A stretch of DNA of 47,403 nt from Acidimicrobiaceae bacterium (GCA_028819505.1 JAPPLH010000070.1:1-47403), one strand, 5' to 3'. Positions 21,473 through 30,131 are shown, counted from the first letter of the stretch. The notes: generated from the letters alone by a model not told the origin. Made by a program: numbers and translations.

Positions 21473-22107
21473 CGGGCTTTGCCTCCTCCAGACTCAAGCG
21501 CACCAAGGGCAGGTGCCGATGGCGGTTCGACGTCCGCGAGGACGGGTACCATCGTTCGCGACTTGATCTCGAGGATGAAACTCTCTCGGCCGGACTCCCA
21601 CTGCGAGCGAGTCCGCACGGTGGCCTGCACCGGCATGCCGATCCGTTGCTCGACTCGCTCCGCGGCCTCATCCACGACATCGCGGTCGGCGCTGCCGACC
21701 ACGAGCACGTCAACGTCGTTGGGCGCTCGGCCGGGCTCGCCCGCATACCGTGCGGCCCACGAGCCGAACAGCAGGACGGCATCAGCGCCCTCCACGTCTG
21801 CGAACTCCTCAGCCACCACGACCGGCGGGCCGTAGGTGGCAAGGATGATCCGACGCACGGAGTCGTACAGAAGATGGTCAACCCCGGCGCGCACAAACCG
21901 GATGGGGCCGACCTTCTCGGTGACCACTATGCCCGCCTCCTCGGCTCGCCGGACCTCGCGTATGACCGTGGGCATGGAGGTCTTCGACCAGGTGACCAAG
22001 TCCGACAAGCTGTGACTCTTCTCCGGATCGGCGAGCACCCGCGCCAGGATGCGGCCCTGCGCATCCGAGCGCAGGATCGGCGCGAGCGACGGTGCCGGGA
22101 CTTTCAT
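21469..22107 (-). CDS. MNT nucleotidyltransferase antitoxin with fused winged helix
   Basis: This 212-aa protein starts with a winged-helix DNA-binding domain (about 10-75: SLSDLVTWSKTSMPTVIREV, RRAEEAGIVV) and continues with a minimal nucleotidyltransferase domain, FGSWAARYAGEPGRAPNDVD (G115-S116 and D131, D133). The MNT part should modify its HEPN partner; the fused winged helix suggests it also represses its own promoter. ATG 22107 lies 12 bases after TATAGT, inside a short palindrome (see 22112-22127). The frame is open further upstream, but this would cross the promoter. Confidence 0.78.
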   Translation of the reverse strand: MKVPAPSLAPILRSDAQGRILARVLADPEKSHSLSDLVTWSKTSMPTVIREVRRAEEAGIVVTEKVGPIRFVRAGVDHLLYDSVRRIILATYGPPVVVAEEFADVEGADAVLLFGSWAARYAGEPGRAPNDVDVLVVGSADRDVVDEAAERVEQRIGMPVQATVRTRSQWESGRESFILEIKSRTMVPVLADVEPPSAPALGALESGGGKAR

Positions 22108-22111
22108 AAAC

Positions 22112-22127
22112 CGTATATAACTATACG
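22112..22127 (-). promoter_or_regulatory. Palindromic operator over the MNT/HEPN promoter
   Basis: CGTATA (22112-22117) and TATACG (22122-22127) form an inverted repeat with a 4-bp spacer. On the minus strand TATAGT (22125-22120) is a good -10 box, so a protein bound here would block transcription. The winged helix fused to the antitoxin is the natural candidate. Confidence 0.6.
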
Positions 22128-22263
22128 TTAAAGGAAGCGGTCTTCTCGACCCGCGCCGTGTGCGGGCCCATATCCAGCGCATCCCGCCGACGCATGTCTT
22201 CGGGTTCGGGTTGATGTCCGTTCTTGTCCGACATGGGCGGCGCGGAGACGGCACACTGGGTGA

Positions 22264-23889
22264 GTGCGATCCGGGGCGATGCAAGTGGAGGCGGTCTCCA
22301 CCACCGGCATCTACTGCCGGGCCGAGTGCTCGGCCAGGCCGCTGGCCCGCAACACCGCCCGGTACCCCAGCTCGGTCGCCGCCGAGGCCGCCGGCTACCG
22401 GCCCTGCCTACGGTGCCGGCCCGAGCGCCGAGCCGGGTCACTGGCGGGCCTCGACGCTCCCGAGCCCGTGGCCGCCGCACTGCTGCGCATCACCGACGGC
22501 TTCCTCGATGACCACGACGAGCGGGCACTCGCCTCCCACGTGGGCTACAGCGCCCGGCACCTGCGACGGCTGTTCGAACTGCACATCGGCGCCACGCCGA
22601 GTGCCATCGCCCGATCCCGGCGCGCCCACTTCGCCCGCCGGCTGATCGACGAGACCGACCTGCCGTTCGACGCCATCGCGAGAGCGGCCGGCCTCGGCGG
22701 GGCGCGGCAGCTGCACCGGGCCATGACCTCCCTCTTCGGGTTCACGCCCAGCCAACTGCGCTCGAAGCGCAGGCGGGGCGAACGGCCCAGCATCGACGGC
22801 GGCCTGGCGCTGTCCGTCCCCTACATGGCGCCCTTCGACTTCAGCGCGTTCCTGGCCCACCACGCTCCCCGTGCGATTCCCGGCGTGGAATCCGCCGACG
22901 GCACCTATGTGCGCTCCATCAGCGTGTGCGGTCACGTCGGCATCGCCGAAGCGGAGGACGCGGCCGACAGCGAGCATCTGCGGCTGCGGCTCCACCTGCC
23001 GACCTACGACTCGATCATCGACGACGTACACCGCGCCCGCGCCCTGCTGGGCACCGACGCCGATCCCGACCGCCCGGCCGTTCTGAAAGACGATCCGGTC
23101 ATCGGTCCGCTGATGCGAGCCGCGCCCGGCTTGCGTGTGCCGCGATCGTGGGACCGGTTCGAGACCGTCGTCAGGATCGTGGCCGGTCAGCAGGTCTCGG
23201 TAGCCGCGGCATCGACCATGTGCGGCCGCATCGCCCGGCGTCTCGGCGTTCCCCTCAGCGTCGCCCAGACCACCGTCGACGAAACGGCCCGCGACCAGGC
23301 ACCGCCAGTCCCGCACCGGCCACCCTCGAACCCCATCCCCACCCACCTGTTCCCCAGCGCGGCCGCGCTCGCCGAGGCAGGAGTCCCCGGCCTCGCCGGG
23401 CTGGGGTTCACGCAGCGCAGGATCGACACGATCATCGGCGTCGCACGGGCAGTGTCGAGCGGTGATCTCGACCTGGAGGCCGCCCACAGCCTCGACGACA
23501 CCGTGGCGCAGCTGTGCCAACTCGAGGGAATCGGTCCGTGGAGCGCGCATCTCATCGCCATGAGGGTCTTCGGCCACGACGACGCCTTCCCGGCAGCCGA
23601 CCTGGGGCTGCGGCGCGCCGTCTCGCACCTCACCGGGCAGCCGTGCAACCCCCGTGAACTGGAGGCACGGGCCGAGTCCTGGCGCCCGTACCGGGCATGG
23701 GCCGCGCAACATCTCTGGTACGCGGCCGCAGGCTCGCATCGCCAGCTCCCGTCCGACCACCCGCCCGATCGACGGCGGGCTCCATCAAACGCGGCCGCCG
23801 GCTCGCATCGCCGACTCCCGTCCGATCACCCGATTGACGGCGGGCTCCATCAACCCACATCCCGACCCGCAAGGAGAGCAAAGCCATGA
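22264..23889 (+). CDS. Ada/AlkA-type 3-methyladenine DNA glycosylase
   Basis: Domains in order: an Ada-type zinc-binding domain with all four cysteines (STTGIYCRAECSARP and RPCLRCRPE), an AraC-type helix-turn-helix (ASHVGYSARHLRRLFELHIG), an AlkA N-terminal domain and a HhH-GPD glycosylase domain (LEGIGPWSAHLIAMRVFGHD with the catalytic Asp expected in DDAFPAADLGL). The protein removes alkylated bases and probably also acts as a methylation-sensing regulator. The very N-terminus is shorter than usual (the RDARFDG segment before STTG is absent and appears frameshifted), so the start at 22264 is uncertain. The last 45 residues derive from a 69-bp direct duplication (23720-23853) and are not part of the family. 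The stop overlaps the ogt start (ATGA). Confidence 0.85.
   Translation: MRSGAMQVEAVSTTGIYCRAECSARPLARNTARYPSSVAAEAAGYRPCLRCRPERRAGSLAGLDAPEPVAAALLRITDGFLDDHDERALASHVGYSARHLRRLFELHIGATPSAIARSRRAHFARRLIDETDLPFDAIARAAGLGGARQLHRAMTSLFGFTPSQLRSKRRRGERPSIDGGLALSVPYMAPFDFSAFLAHHAPRAIPGVESADGTYVRSISVCGHVGIAEAEDAADSEHLRLRLHLPTYDSIIDDVHRARALLGTDADPDRPAVLKDDPVIGPLMRAAPGLRVPRSWDRFETVVRIVAGQQVSVAAASTMCGRIARRLGVPLSVAQTTVDETARDQAPPVPHRPPSNPIPTHLFPSAAALAEAGVPGLAGLGFTQRRIDTIIGVARAVSSGDLDLEAAHSLDDTVAQLCQLEGIGPWSAHLIAMRVFGHDDAFPAADLGLRRAVSHLTGQPCNPRELEARAESWRPYRAWAAQHLWYAAAGSHRQLPSDHPPDRRRAPSNAAAGSHRRLPSDHPIDGGLHQPTSRPARRAKP
23720..23853. repeat. 69-bp tandem duplication at the 3' end of the glycosylase gene
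   Basis: ACGCGGCCGCAGGCTCGCAT (start of copy 1 at 23720) recurs at 23789; each copy ends in GGCGGGCTCCATCAA. The second copy is 4 bp shorter, so its frame differs. Confidence 0.85.
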
Positions 23890-24476
23890 GCCGAGACCAG
23901 AACGACACGCATTGGCACACCACCATCGACAGCCCCATCGGGCCGCTCGGCCTCGTGGCCACCGACAACGGACTGCGGGCCGTGAGCTGGAGGGGCGAGG
24001 AGACCTCGGTCGAACTGCCGACCGACATGCTCGACGGCTCGGACCACCCGATCCTCGCCAAGGCCGCCGCGCAGCTCGACGAGTACTTCCGCGGCGACCG
24101 CACCAGCTTCGACCTCCCCCTCGACCTGCGGGGCACCGAATTCCAGGAAGCCGCCTGGCGGGCACTCGGCGACATCCCCTACGGCAGCACCCGCAGCTAC
24201 GGCGAGCAGGCCGCACTGATCGGTCGCCCCAAGGCGGTCCGGGCCGTCGGGCAGGCCAACGGCCGCAACCCCGTGCCGATCGTGCTGCCGTGCCACCGGG
24301 TGATCGGAGCCAACGGCTCACTCGTCGGCTTCGGCGGCGGGTTGGCAACCAAGACGCTCCTGCTCCGACACGAGGGGGCCCTGGCGACATCAGACGGCCG
24401 GGGTCGCGAGCGTCGGGCTCCTGCTCCGACACGAGGGGGCCCTGGGCTGACAGCGGCCGACAGTCAGCCGGGTTGA
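23886..24476 (+). CDS. ogt: Methylated-DNA-protein-cysteine methyltransferase
   Basis: This protein transfers the methyl group from O6-methylguanine to its own cysteine. The active-site motif is PIVLPCHRVIGANGSLVGFG, preceded by the DNA-binding helix YGEQAALIGRPKAVRAVGQA; both are complete. The family core ends at about residue 167 (TLLLRHEGAL). The following 29 residues come from a 61-bp direct duplication: the second copy, at 24417-24445, is followed in the ancestral frame by GGC TGA, so the original protein probably ended LLRHEGALG. ATG 23886 overlaps the glycosylase stop by four bases, so the two repair genes are coupled. Confidence 0.92.
   Translation: MSRDQNDTHWHTTIDSPIGPLGLVATDNGLRAVSWRGEETSVELPTDMLDGSDHPILAKAAAQLDEYFRGDRTSFDLPLDLRGTEFQEAAWRALGDIPYGSTRSYGEQAALIGRPKAVRAVGQANGRNPVPIVLPCHRVIGANGSLVGFGGGLATKTLLLRHEGALATSDGRGRERRAPAPTRGGPGLTAADSQPG
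24356..24445. repeat. Direct repeat pair, 29-bp arms, period 61
   Basis: GCTCCTGCTCCGACACGAGG begins both arms (24356-24384 and 24417-24445), which are identical over 29 bp, with a 32-bp unique spacer. The period is not a multiple of three, so the ogt frame is changed after the first arm. Confidence 0.9.
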
Positions 24477-24791
24477 CGGTGGCTCAGTATTGTCGTGCCG
24501 GTGAGCGACGCCGCCGAGGCGCGGACAGCCAGCAGGGAACGCACCGGCAGCGGTAGGGAACGCACCGGCAGCGGTAGTGAGCGCACGCCAGCAGGGAGCG
24601 CACCGCCAGCGGATCGGCCCCCGGCCGCGGATCGGCCCCCGGCCGCGGATCGGCCCCCGGCCGCGGATCGGCCCCCGGCCGGTCGCTGCTCAAGCGGCCG
24701 GGCGGGAAGCGGTCCGGCACCCACGCGATGATCACCAACCATGAAGCCGCTCCCGTCGCGAGAGGCGGGCTGACGATGCACCGGAGCTGAC
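24477..24791. repeat. Minisatellite region between ogt and the LLM gene
   Basis: This gap holds two arrays. At 24535-24600 there are about three imperfect copies of a 21-bp unit (GGGAACGCACCGGCAGCGGT). At 24613-24684 there are four copies of an 18-bp unit (GCGGATCGGCCCCCGGCC). Their periods are multiples of three, so open frames run through on both strands (PPAADR repeats), but nothing suggests that they are translated. Confidence 0.75.
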
Positions 24792-25595
24792 GTGCGGATC
24801 GGGATCTCGCCGTTCGCCACCACCCGGGAGACCACGCTCGAGCTGAGCCGGATCGCCGTGGAGGGCGGCCTCGACACGCTGTGGCTCGGCGACGGCTACC
24901 TCGCCAACCCGGACTTCACCGGATGGGCCGGCGCGATGGAGAGCCTGTCCGAGCTGGCGTGGCTGGCCGGTCGGTATCCCACCGCCCGGGTCGGCATCGC
25001 GGCTGCGATCCTCCCGCTGCGCGATCCGTCGTGGCTCGCCAAGCAGGCCAACACGCTGCACCGGATGGCGGGCAGCGGGTTCGTTCTCGTCGTCACGCCC
25101 GGGTTCTGGGCCCATGACCTCGAAGCGAGGGGCATCGCCTTCGCCGACCGGGCCGCCGTCTTCGACGCGAGCCTGGCCGACCTCCGCCGGCTGCTCGTCG
25201 ACGAGACGCTGTCCCCCGGACCCTCAAGCACCGGCCCGCCGCCGGTGTGGCTGGCCGGAGCGGCCGCGACCATGGCCCGAGCCGCGGCGCTGGGTCTGCC
25301 CTTCCTGTCCTCGCGGGCCACCCCCGACGAACTCGCCCCCATCGCCCGGCGGTTCTTCGACGCGGGCGGGGAGTTCCTCGCCCATCGGACCCGGCTCGAA
25401 TACGGCGCACACGATGTGACTGGCAACGTCGTCGACTGGCACGCGGTCACCGGCTCGGCCGGCGAGCTCGTCGACACCCTCGGCCGGTACGCTGAACTCG
25501 GCGTCGGGGACCTCTCGATCATCCCCGGACAGGACGACGCCGGCTCCCTGCGAACCGTCGAGATGCTCGCCGCCGAGGTGATGCCCCAGCTGTGA
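24792..25595 (+). CDS. LLM-class oxidoreductase (short form)
   Basis: This 267-aa protein is a luciferase-like monooxygenase-fold oxidoreductase, probably using F420 or FMN. It has MRIGISPFATTR at the start, EGGLDTLWLGDGYLANP, the segment RVGIAAAILPLRDPSWLAKQ and ELVDTLGRYAELGVGDLSII. It lacks about 50 residues compared with common LLM enzymes, mostly from the middle. GTG 24792 is the assumed start. The substrate cannot be told. It is the first of three such genes within 3.4 kb. Confidence 0.8.
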   Translation: MRIGISPFATTRETTLELSRIAVEGGLDTLWLGDGYLANPDFTGWAGAMESLSELAWLAGRYPTARVGIAAAILPLRDPSWLAKQANTLHRMAGSGFVLVVTPGFWAHDLEARGIAFADRAAVFDASLADLRRLLVDETLSPGPSSTGPPPVWLAGAAATMARAAALGLPFLSSRATPDELAPIARRFFDAGGEFLAHRTRLEYGAHDVTGNVVDWHAVTGSAGELVDTLGRYAELGVGDLSIIPGQDDAGSLRTVEMLAAEVMPQL

Positions 25596-25606
25596 ACCCG
25601 CCGCGG

Positions 25607-26185
25607 CTAAGGCTCGTCCGGGACGGCGCTGGTCGCCTGATGGGTGGACGTCATCACGCTGCGCAGCCCGAGCCCCATCACCACCCGATTGATGTAGGCG
25701 TAGTAGGCGACCATGTTGTTGAGGTCGAGGATGTCGAGGTCGCTCAGCCCGTGCTCTCGCAGCGGTTCGAGATCGCGCTCGGTCACCGCGGCGGGCGACA
25801 GCGTGAGCTTGGCGGCATACGCGCAGACCGCGTCGAGGCGGCCGTCCCCGGACTGCACGCGGGCCGGGTCGGCGTCGATGGCGTCCAGCACGCCGCCGGC
25901 CAGCCCGAGCGACTCGAGCTTGAGCCGCAGACCCGAGGCGCAGTGGTCGGTGCCGTTGAGACGGGACGTCACCAGGGCGGCCGACTGGCGCTCGATGGCG
26001 GTGAGCTGCGACGGGCAATGCTCCACGGCGCGGTAGAGCCGGAGCCGCTCCTCGACGATCGGGGGGTAGAGGCTGCCGAGCATGGTGAACTCGGCGGGCT
26101 CGCCGAGCTTCGCCGCCTGCCAGTCGTAGGCGTCGCGGAGCGCACCGGCGGCGTCGTGGAACGGGACGGTGTCGATCCAGGCCAT
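25607..26185 (-). CDS. AhpD-like / carboxymuconolactone decarboxylase family protein
   Basis: This 192-aa helical protein matches the peroxidase-related AhpD-like group: EFTMLGSLYPPIVEERLRLY, ERQSAALVTSRLNGTDHCAS and YYAYINRVVMGLGL. The usual CxxC pair is replaced by NGTDHC, with a single cysteine, so classic AhpD disulfide chemistry is doubtful. I start at ATG 26185, 7 bases after a TACCAT -10 on the minus strand; the frame is open to 26344 inside the divergent gene. The promoter overlaps that of the divergent LLM gene. Confidence 0.8.
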   Translation of the reverse strand: MAWIDTVPFHDAAGALRDAYDWQAAKLGEPAEFTMLGSLYPPIVEERLRLYRAVEHCPSQLTAIERQSAALVTSRLNGTDHCASGLRLKLESLGLAGGVLDAIDADPARVQSGDGRLDAVCAYAAKLTLSPAAVTERDLEPLREHGLSDLDILDLNNMVAYYAYINRVVMGLGLRSVMTSTHQATSAVPDEP

Positions 26186-26208
26186 CGCTGCGATGGTAGA
26201 CCGGTGCC
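26186..26208. promoter_or_regulatory. Overlapping divergent leaderless promoters in 23 bp
   Basis: Minus: TACCAT (26198-26193), then 7 bases, then ATG 26185. Plus: TAGACC (26197-26202), then 6 bases, then GTG 26209. The two -10 boxes overlap by two bases, so both polymerases cannot open DNA at once, and each -35 region lies inside the other gene. Confidence 0.55.
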
Positions 26209-27201
26209 GTGAGCGGCGACACCGTTCCTGCGGTCGGCGTGTGGATATTCCCCTCCGCGCCCGCTCCCGAGCTGGTCGACCTGGCCCGCCATGTCGAGGA
26301 CCGCGGCCTCGACGAGCTGTGGGTGGGCGACGAGGGGCCGGCACGCGATCCCTTCGCTGTGCTCGCCGCCGCCGCGGTCGTCACCGACCGGATCCGGCTG
26401 GCCACCGGCGTCACGAACCCGTACGTGCGCCATCCGGGCGTAACCGCCGCGAGCATGCTCACCGTCCACGAGCTCAGCCGCGGCCGAGCCGTGCTCGGTG
26501 TCGGTGCGGGGGGACAGATGTCGCTGGCGCCGTTCGGCCTGGAGGCCCGCAAGCCCGTCGACCGTGTGCGCGAGTTCCTCGACATCACCCGGGCGGTTGC
26601 GACCGGGACGCCGGCGGCCGGTTACGCGCCGCCGGACGTCTCCGTCGACGAGGCGGCCGCCGGGGCGCCGATGCCGGTGTTCGTGGGAGCCCGCGGGCCC
26701 CGGCTCAACCGGCTCGCGTCCGAACTGGCCGACGGGGCCTTCGTGTCGGGCATGCCCCCGTTCCGCTACCCCGCCGTCGTCGACTGGGCCCGGTCGGAGC
26801 GCCCGATCGACATCGCGCTGTACCCGAGCGTGGCCTTCACCGAGGAGGCGGTGGAGCGGCACCGGCCCGAGATGATCTGGTCGCTGCTCGACACCCCGCT
26901 GGAGGTGCGGGAGGAGCTCGGGCTCGACGTCGGGGCCGTGAGGTCGGCCGCCGGGGCGCTCCGGGCCGGCGACCCGGAACCGGCGCGAGCGCTGATCGAC
27001 GACACCGTGTTCGAACGGGTGATGCTGGCCGGCCAACCCCCGATGGTGGGCCGGCGGCTGGCGGAACTGGTCCGCGAGCACCGGCCTGCGAGCATCGGGC
27101 TCGCCCTGCTCCAGGACGACCTGCACGAAGGCGTGGATCACGCGGCCGAGGCCTTCGCAACCATGACCGCGGAGCTGGAAGGTGATCGATGGTCGGCGTG
27201 A
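26209..27201 (+). CDS. LLM-class F420-type oxidoreductase
   Basis: This 330-aa protein is a full-length LLM-fold oxidoreductase: VGVWIFPSAPAPELVDLARH, VEDRGLDELWVGDEGP, IRLATGVTNPYVRHPGVTAA and RAVLGVGAGGQMSL are the conserved core strands. Such enzymes typically use F420. It is divergent from the AhpD-like gene and its stop overlaps the next LLM gene by 13 bases, so the two are co-transcribed and probably work on related substrates. Confidence 0.85.
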   Translation: MSGDTVPAVGVWIFPSAPAPELVDLARHVEDRGLDELWVGDEGPARDPFAVLAAAAVVTDRIRLATGVTNPYVRHPGVTAASMLTVHELSRGRAVLGVGAGGQMSLAPFGLEARKPVDRVREFLDITRAVATGTPAAGYAPPDVSVDEAAAGAPMPVFVGARGPRLNRLASELADGAFVSGMPPFRYPAVVDWARSERPIDIALYPSVAFTEEAVERHRPEMIWSLLDTPLEVREELGLDVGAVRSAAGALRAGDPEPARALIDDTVFERVMLAGQPPMVGRRLAELVREHRPASIGLALLQDDLHEGVDHAAEAFATMTAELEGDRWSA

Positions 27202-28130
27202 TCAACCATGTGGCCAACCCCGACGTCGAGGCCGCGGTCGGGCTCGCCCAAGCCGCCGAAAGCGCGGGCGCGGCCTGGATCGGCGTCGCCGACGCCTTCT
27301 GGTGGCGCGACGTGTGGATGCTGCTCGGAGAGGTCGCCTCACAGACGGAGCGCATCGAGCTCGGACCGGCCATGACCAACCCGTACATGCGCCACCGGTT
27401 CCACACGGCGTCGGCGCTGGCCACGCTGCAGGAGCTGGCGCCCGGCCGCGTGTTCTGCGGGATCGCAGCCGGCGGATCCGAGGTCACCGCGGCGGCCGGG
27501 ATCTCCCGGCAGGACGCGGCGGAGAGGGTCGCCGAGCTGGTCGCCTTCCTGCGCGAGGTCGAAACCACCGGGACACTCGATGCCGGTTCGGGCCGCGGCC
27601 TCGACGCCGGCCTCGATCCCGTCCCGATCCTGATGGCGGGGCGGGGCGACCGGATGCTGGGTGCCGCGGGTGCGCTGGCCGACCGGGTCCTGCTGTGGGC
27701 GGTCCCGGCGTCGGACCTGGAGCGCTCGGCGTCGATCGTCCGTGCCGGCGCCTCCGGCCGGGCCCGGCCGCCGGAGCTGGTCTGGGCGCCGCTCGTGCGC
27801 CACCGTGACGCACCGCCGGCGTCGATCATGCACGTCGCCGTCTACGCGTCCCTCAACACGATCGCCTCGGTGCGACTCGGGTGGGGACTGGACGACACTC
27901 GGGTCGAGGCCATCCGGGAACGGCTCGTGCGGGGCGGCCTGCCGGCCGCGGCAGCCCTCGTCCCGCCTGCGGCGCTCGCTGACCTGGTGCTCGAGGATCC
28001 CGACCCGTCCCCGATCGCGGCCGTCGCCCGCCGCCTCGGCGTATCGTCGTTGGCGGTGCCCGGGTTCGACCCGGCAACGGTTGGCGGTCACGTCGGCTGG
28101 GCCGCCTCGGTCGAGGCCCTGCTCGGCTGA
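27189..28130 (+). CDS. LLM-class F420-type oxidoreductase
   Basis: This 313-aa protein belongs to the same fold as its neighbour: AAESAGAAWIGVADAFWWRD, IELGPAMTNPYMRHRFHTAS, ALATLQELAPGRVFCGIAAG. Together the two adjacent enzymes look like a duplicated and diverged pair. The start ATG 27189 overlaps the preceding stop. The serine hydrolase gene follows after 13 bp, so the three probably form an operon. Confidence 0.85.
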   Translation: MVGVINHVANPDVEAAVGLAQAAESAGAAWIGVADAFWWRDVWMLLGEVASQTERIELGPAMTNPYMRHRFHTASALATLQELAPGRVFCGIAAGGSEVTAAAGISRQDAAERVAELVAFLREVETTGTLDAGSGRGLDAGLDPVPILMAGRGDRMLGAAGALADRVLLWAVPASDLERSASIVRAGASGRARPPELVWAPLVRHRDAPPASIMHVAVYASLNTIASVRLGWGLDDTRVEAIRERLVRGGLPAAAALVPPAALADLVLEDPDPSPIAAVARRLGVSSLAVPGFDPATVGGHVGWAASVEALLG

Positions 28131-28143
28131 CAGGGAGGCTCCG

Positions 28144-29325
28144 GTGACGCTGCAGGACGATGTGCAGGCGATCCTCGACAGGGGCGTGGCCGCAGGCGAC
28201 GTCGTGGGGGCGGTCGCCCGGGTCGTCACCGGCGACGGGCTCCTCGCCGCGGCTGCCGCCGGGGAGCGGTCGGCCGACGCCCAGGCCGGCGCCGGCCCCA
28301 TGACCCTCGACACGGTCTGCTGGATCGCCTCCATGACCAAGGCCGTCACCGGCACCGCGGCCATGCAGCTCGTGGAGCGGGGTGAGCTCCACCTCGACGA
28401 ACCGGCCTCGAGCGTGCTGCCCAACCTCGCCGGCGCGGGCGTGCTCGAGGGTTTCGACGACGGCGGGCGGCCTGTCGTGCGCCCGGCCCGGGCCCCGATC
28501 ACCCTGCGCCACCTGCTGACCCACACGTCCGGGTTCGGCTACGACACCTGGAGCGAACTGCTGCTGCGCTACCAGCAGGCCGCCGGGACCGTCTCGATGA
28601 CCAGCGGGGAGCTGGTGGCGACCACGACGATGCCGGCCCTGTTCGATCCCGGCGAGGGCTGGATGTACGGCATCAGCATCGACATCGTGGGCCGCATGGT
28701 GGAGGAGGTCTCCGGCCGACGGCTCGACGACTACTTCGACGAGCACATCCTCGGTCCGCTGGGGATGGCCTCCACCGCCTTCGGGCTCCGCGACGACATG
28801 CGGCCCCGGCTCTCGGCGATGCACGCCCGGCAGCCCGACGGATCGCTGGCCGCCATCGAGCTCGCCCGGTCCCCCGAACCGAAATACCCGTCGGGCGGCG
28901 GCGGGCTCTACAGCACGTCCGAGGACTACAGCCGCTTCCTGCAGATGATCCTGGGCCGAGGCAGCCGCGACGGCGTCGAGATCCTGCGGCCCGAGACGGT
29001 CGACCTGATGACGGTCAACCACATCGGGGACCTGCGGGTGGGCGCCCTGACCGCGGTGAGGCGAGAGCTCAGCAACGACGCCGAGTTCTTCCCGGGCGTG
29101 GCGAAGAGCTGGGGCCTGACCTTCCAGATCAACGAGGAGCCGCTGCCCACCGGCCGTCCCGCCGGCGGGCTCATGTGGGCCGGCATCGCCAACACCTACT
29201 TCTGGATCGACATGGAGAACCAGGTCGCCGGCGTCTACATCAGCCAGCAGCTCCCGTTCGCCGACGCCCGCTCCTACCGGCTGCACACCGACATCGAAAC
29301 CGCCACCTACAGCCAGCTTGGCTAG
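28144..29325 (+). CDS. Serine hydrolase, beta-lactamase class C family
   Basis: This 393-aa protein carries the SxxK motif SMTK at 63-66 (CWIASMTKAVTGTAAMQLVE), followed by LRHLLTHTSGFGYDTW and the Tyr-containing EGWMYGISIDIVGRMVEEVS. Toward the C-terminus GGLMWAGIANTYFWIDMENQ is the third family motif. Relatives include esterases, peptidases and 6-aminohexanoate hydrolases; no signal peptide is seen, so it is probably a cytoplasmic esterase or amidase rather than an antibiotic-resistance enzyme. GTG 28144 has a weak GGAGG 10 bases upstream and lies 13 bp after the LLM gene. Confidence 0.88.
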   Translation: MTLQDDVQAILDRGVAAGDVVGAVARVVTGDGLLAAAAAGERSADAQAGAGPMTLDTVCWIASMTKAVTGTAAMQLVERGELHLDEPASSVLPNLAGAGVLEGFDDGGRPVVRPARAPITLRHLLTHTSGFGYDTWSELLLRYQQAAGTVSMTSGELVATTTMPALFDPGEGWMYGISIDIVGRMVEEVSGRRLDDYFDEHILGPLGMASTAFGLRDDMRPRLSAMHARQPDGSLAAIELARSPEPKYPSGGGGLYSTSEDYSRFLQMILGRGSRDGVEILRPETVDLMTVNHIGDLRVGALTAVRRELSNDAEFFPGVAKSWGLTFQINEEPLPTGRPAGGLMWAGIANTYFWIDMENQVAGVYISQQLPFADARSYRLHTDIETATYSQLG

Positions 29326-29491
29326 GCGGCGCCGGAGCCACCGGTCCGGCGGGGTTCGGGGTGCAGCGCCGGCGATGACCTTCGTCAGCAGCGCGACCCG
29401 GTCCTGTCCGGGACGGGACAAGGCGATCGTCCGGCCCGGCAGACGACGCCAGGTGAGTGCCCGGGACGGCGTGCCGCAATAGTGTGAGGTC

Positions 29492-29905
29492 ATGGGTGCG
29501 TGGTTGCTGGCGGTCTCGACAGCGGCCGCACACGGGCTGCTGGCCGTGTTCATCATCGTGGGCGCTCCGCTGGCCGCACTCAGGCGCCGGCTGATGCGCT
29601 GGTATCTGGTCGTGCTGATGCCGACCGCCGCGGTGAATCTCTTCCAGCTGCCGTGCCCGCTGACGGTCTGGGAGAAGCACCTCTGGCGCCTCGCGGGTGA
29701 GACTCCCTACCGGGGGGGCTTCATCTCCCACTACTTCGTGAAGCCGTTCCACTCCCCCGGTCTGAGCCCCAGCGACGAGACCGTCCTGCTCGTCGCCGTG
29801 GTGGTCTGGTGCCTGTCCTGGCTGCTGTTCGCCGCAGTGTCACGCCTGCGGCTTCACGCCCCGGGCCCGGGGCGCAGCGCATCCCGGGCCGCCTCGTCGA
29901 TGTAG
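29492..29905 (+). CDS. DUF2784 membrane protein
   Basis: This 137-aa protein has three hydrophobic segments (AAHGLLAVFIIVGAPLAAL; WYLVVLMPTAAVNLFQ; VLLVAVVVWCLSWLLFAAVS) and the DUF2784 signature LTVWEKHLWRLAGETPYRGG plus FISHYF between the second and third. Function unknown. ATG 29492 lies six bases after TAGTGT, a leaderless promoter. It is a single-gene unit. Confidence 0.78.
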   Translation: MGAWLLAVSTAAAHGLLAVFIIVGAPLAALRRRLMRWYLVVLMPTAAVNLFQLPCPLTVWEKHLWRLAGETPYRGGFISHYFVKPFHSPGLSPSDETVLLVAVVVWCLSWLLFAAVSRLRLHAPGPGRSASRAASSM

Positions 29906-30131
29906 TCACGGCTGTAGAGGTGCTCGACAAGCGGCGTGCCGACCCACGCCGATGACCCTCGGCGACCTACGGGCGAGCGGTGCGGCCTTCCGGCCGACGG
30001 CGCCGCCGGTGCCTCTGTCGCCGCTGCGGCGCCGCATCACCATCCGAGGACGGTACGTCCCAGGGAACCGCCGCCCGCTCTGCCTCCTGGCACGGATGGG
30101 AGATGGAAGGCTCGCAACTAGTGTCTCGGCG

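Noticed and set aside
24495-24738. Short frames through the minisatellite, encoding PPAADR or PGADPR repeats.
   Set aside because: Open frames on both strands follow from repeat periods divisible by three; no start signals.
28144-29325. An antibiotic-resistance beta-lactamase.
   Set aside because: The SMTK motif fits class C-like serine hydrolases in general; there is no signal peptide and the gene is in a metabolic operon, so an esterase or amidase is more likely.
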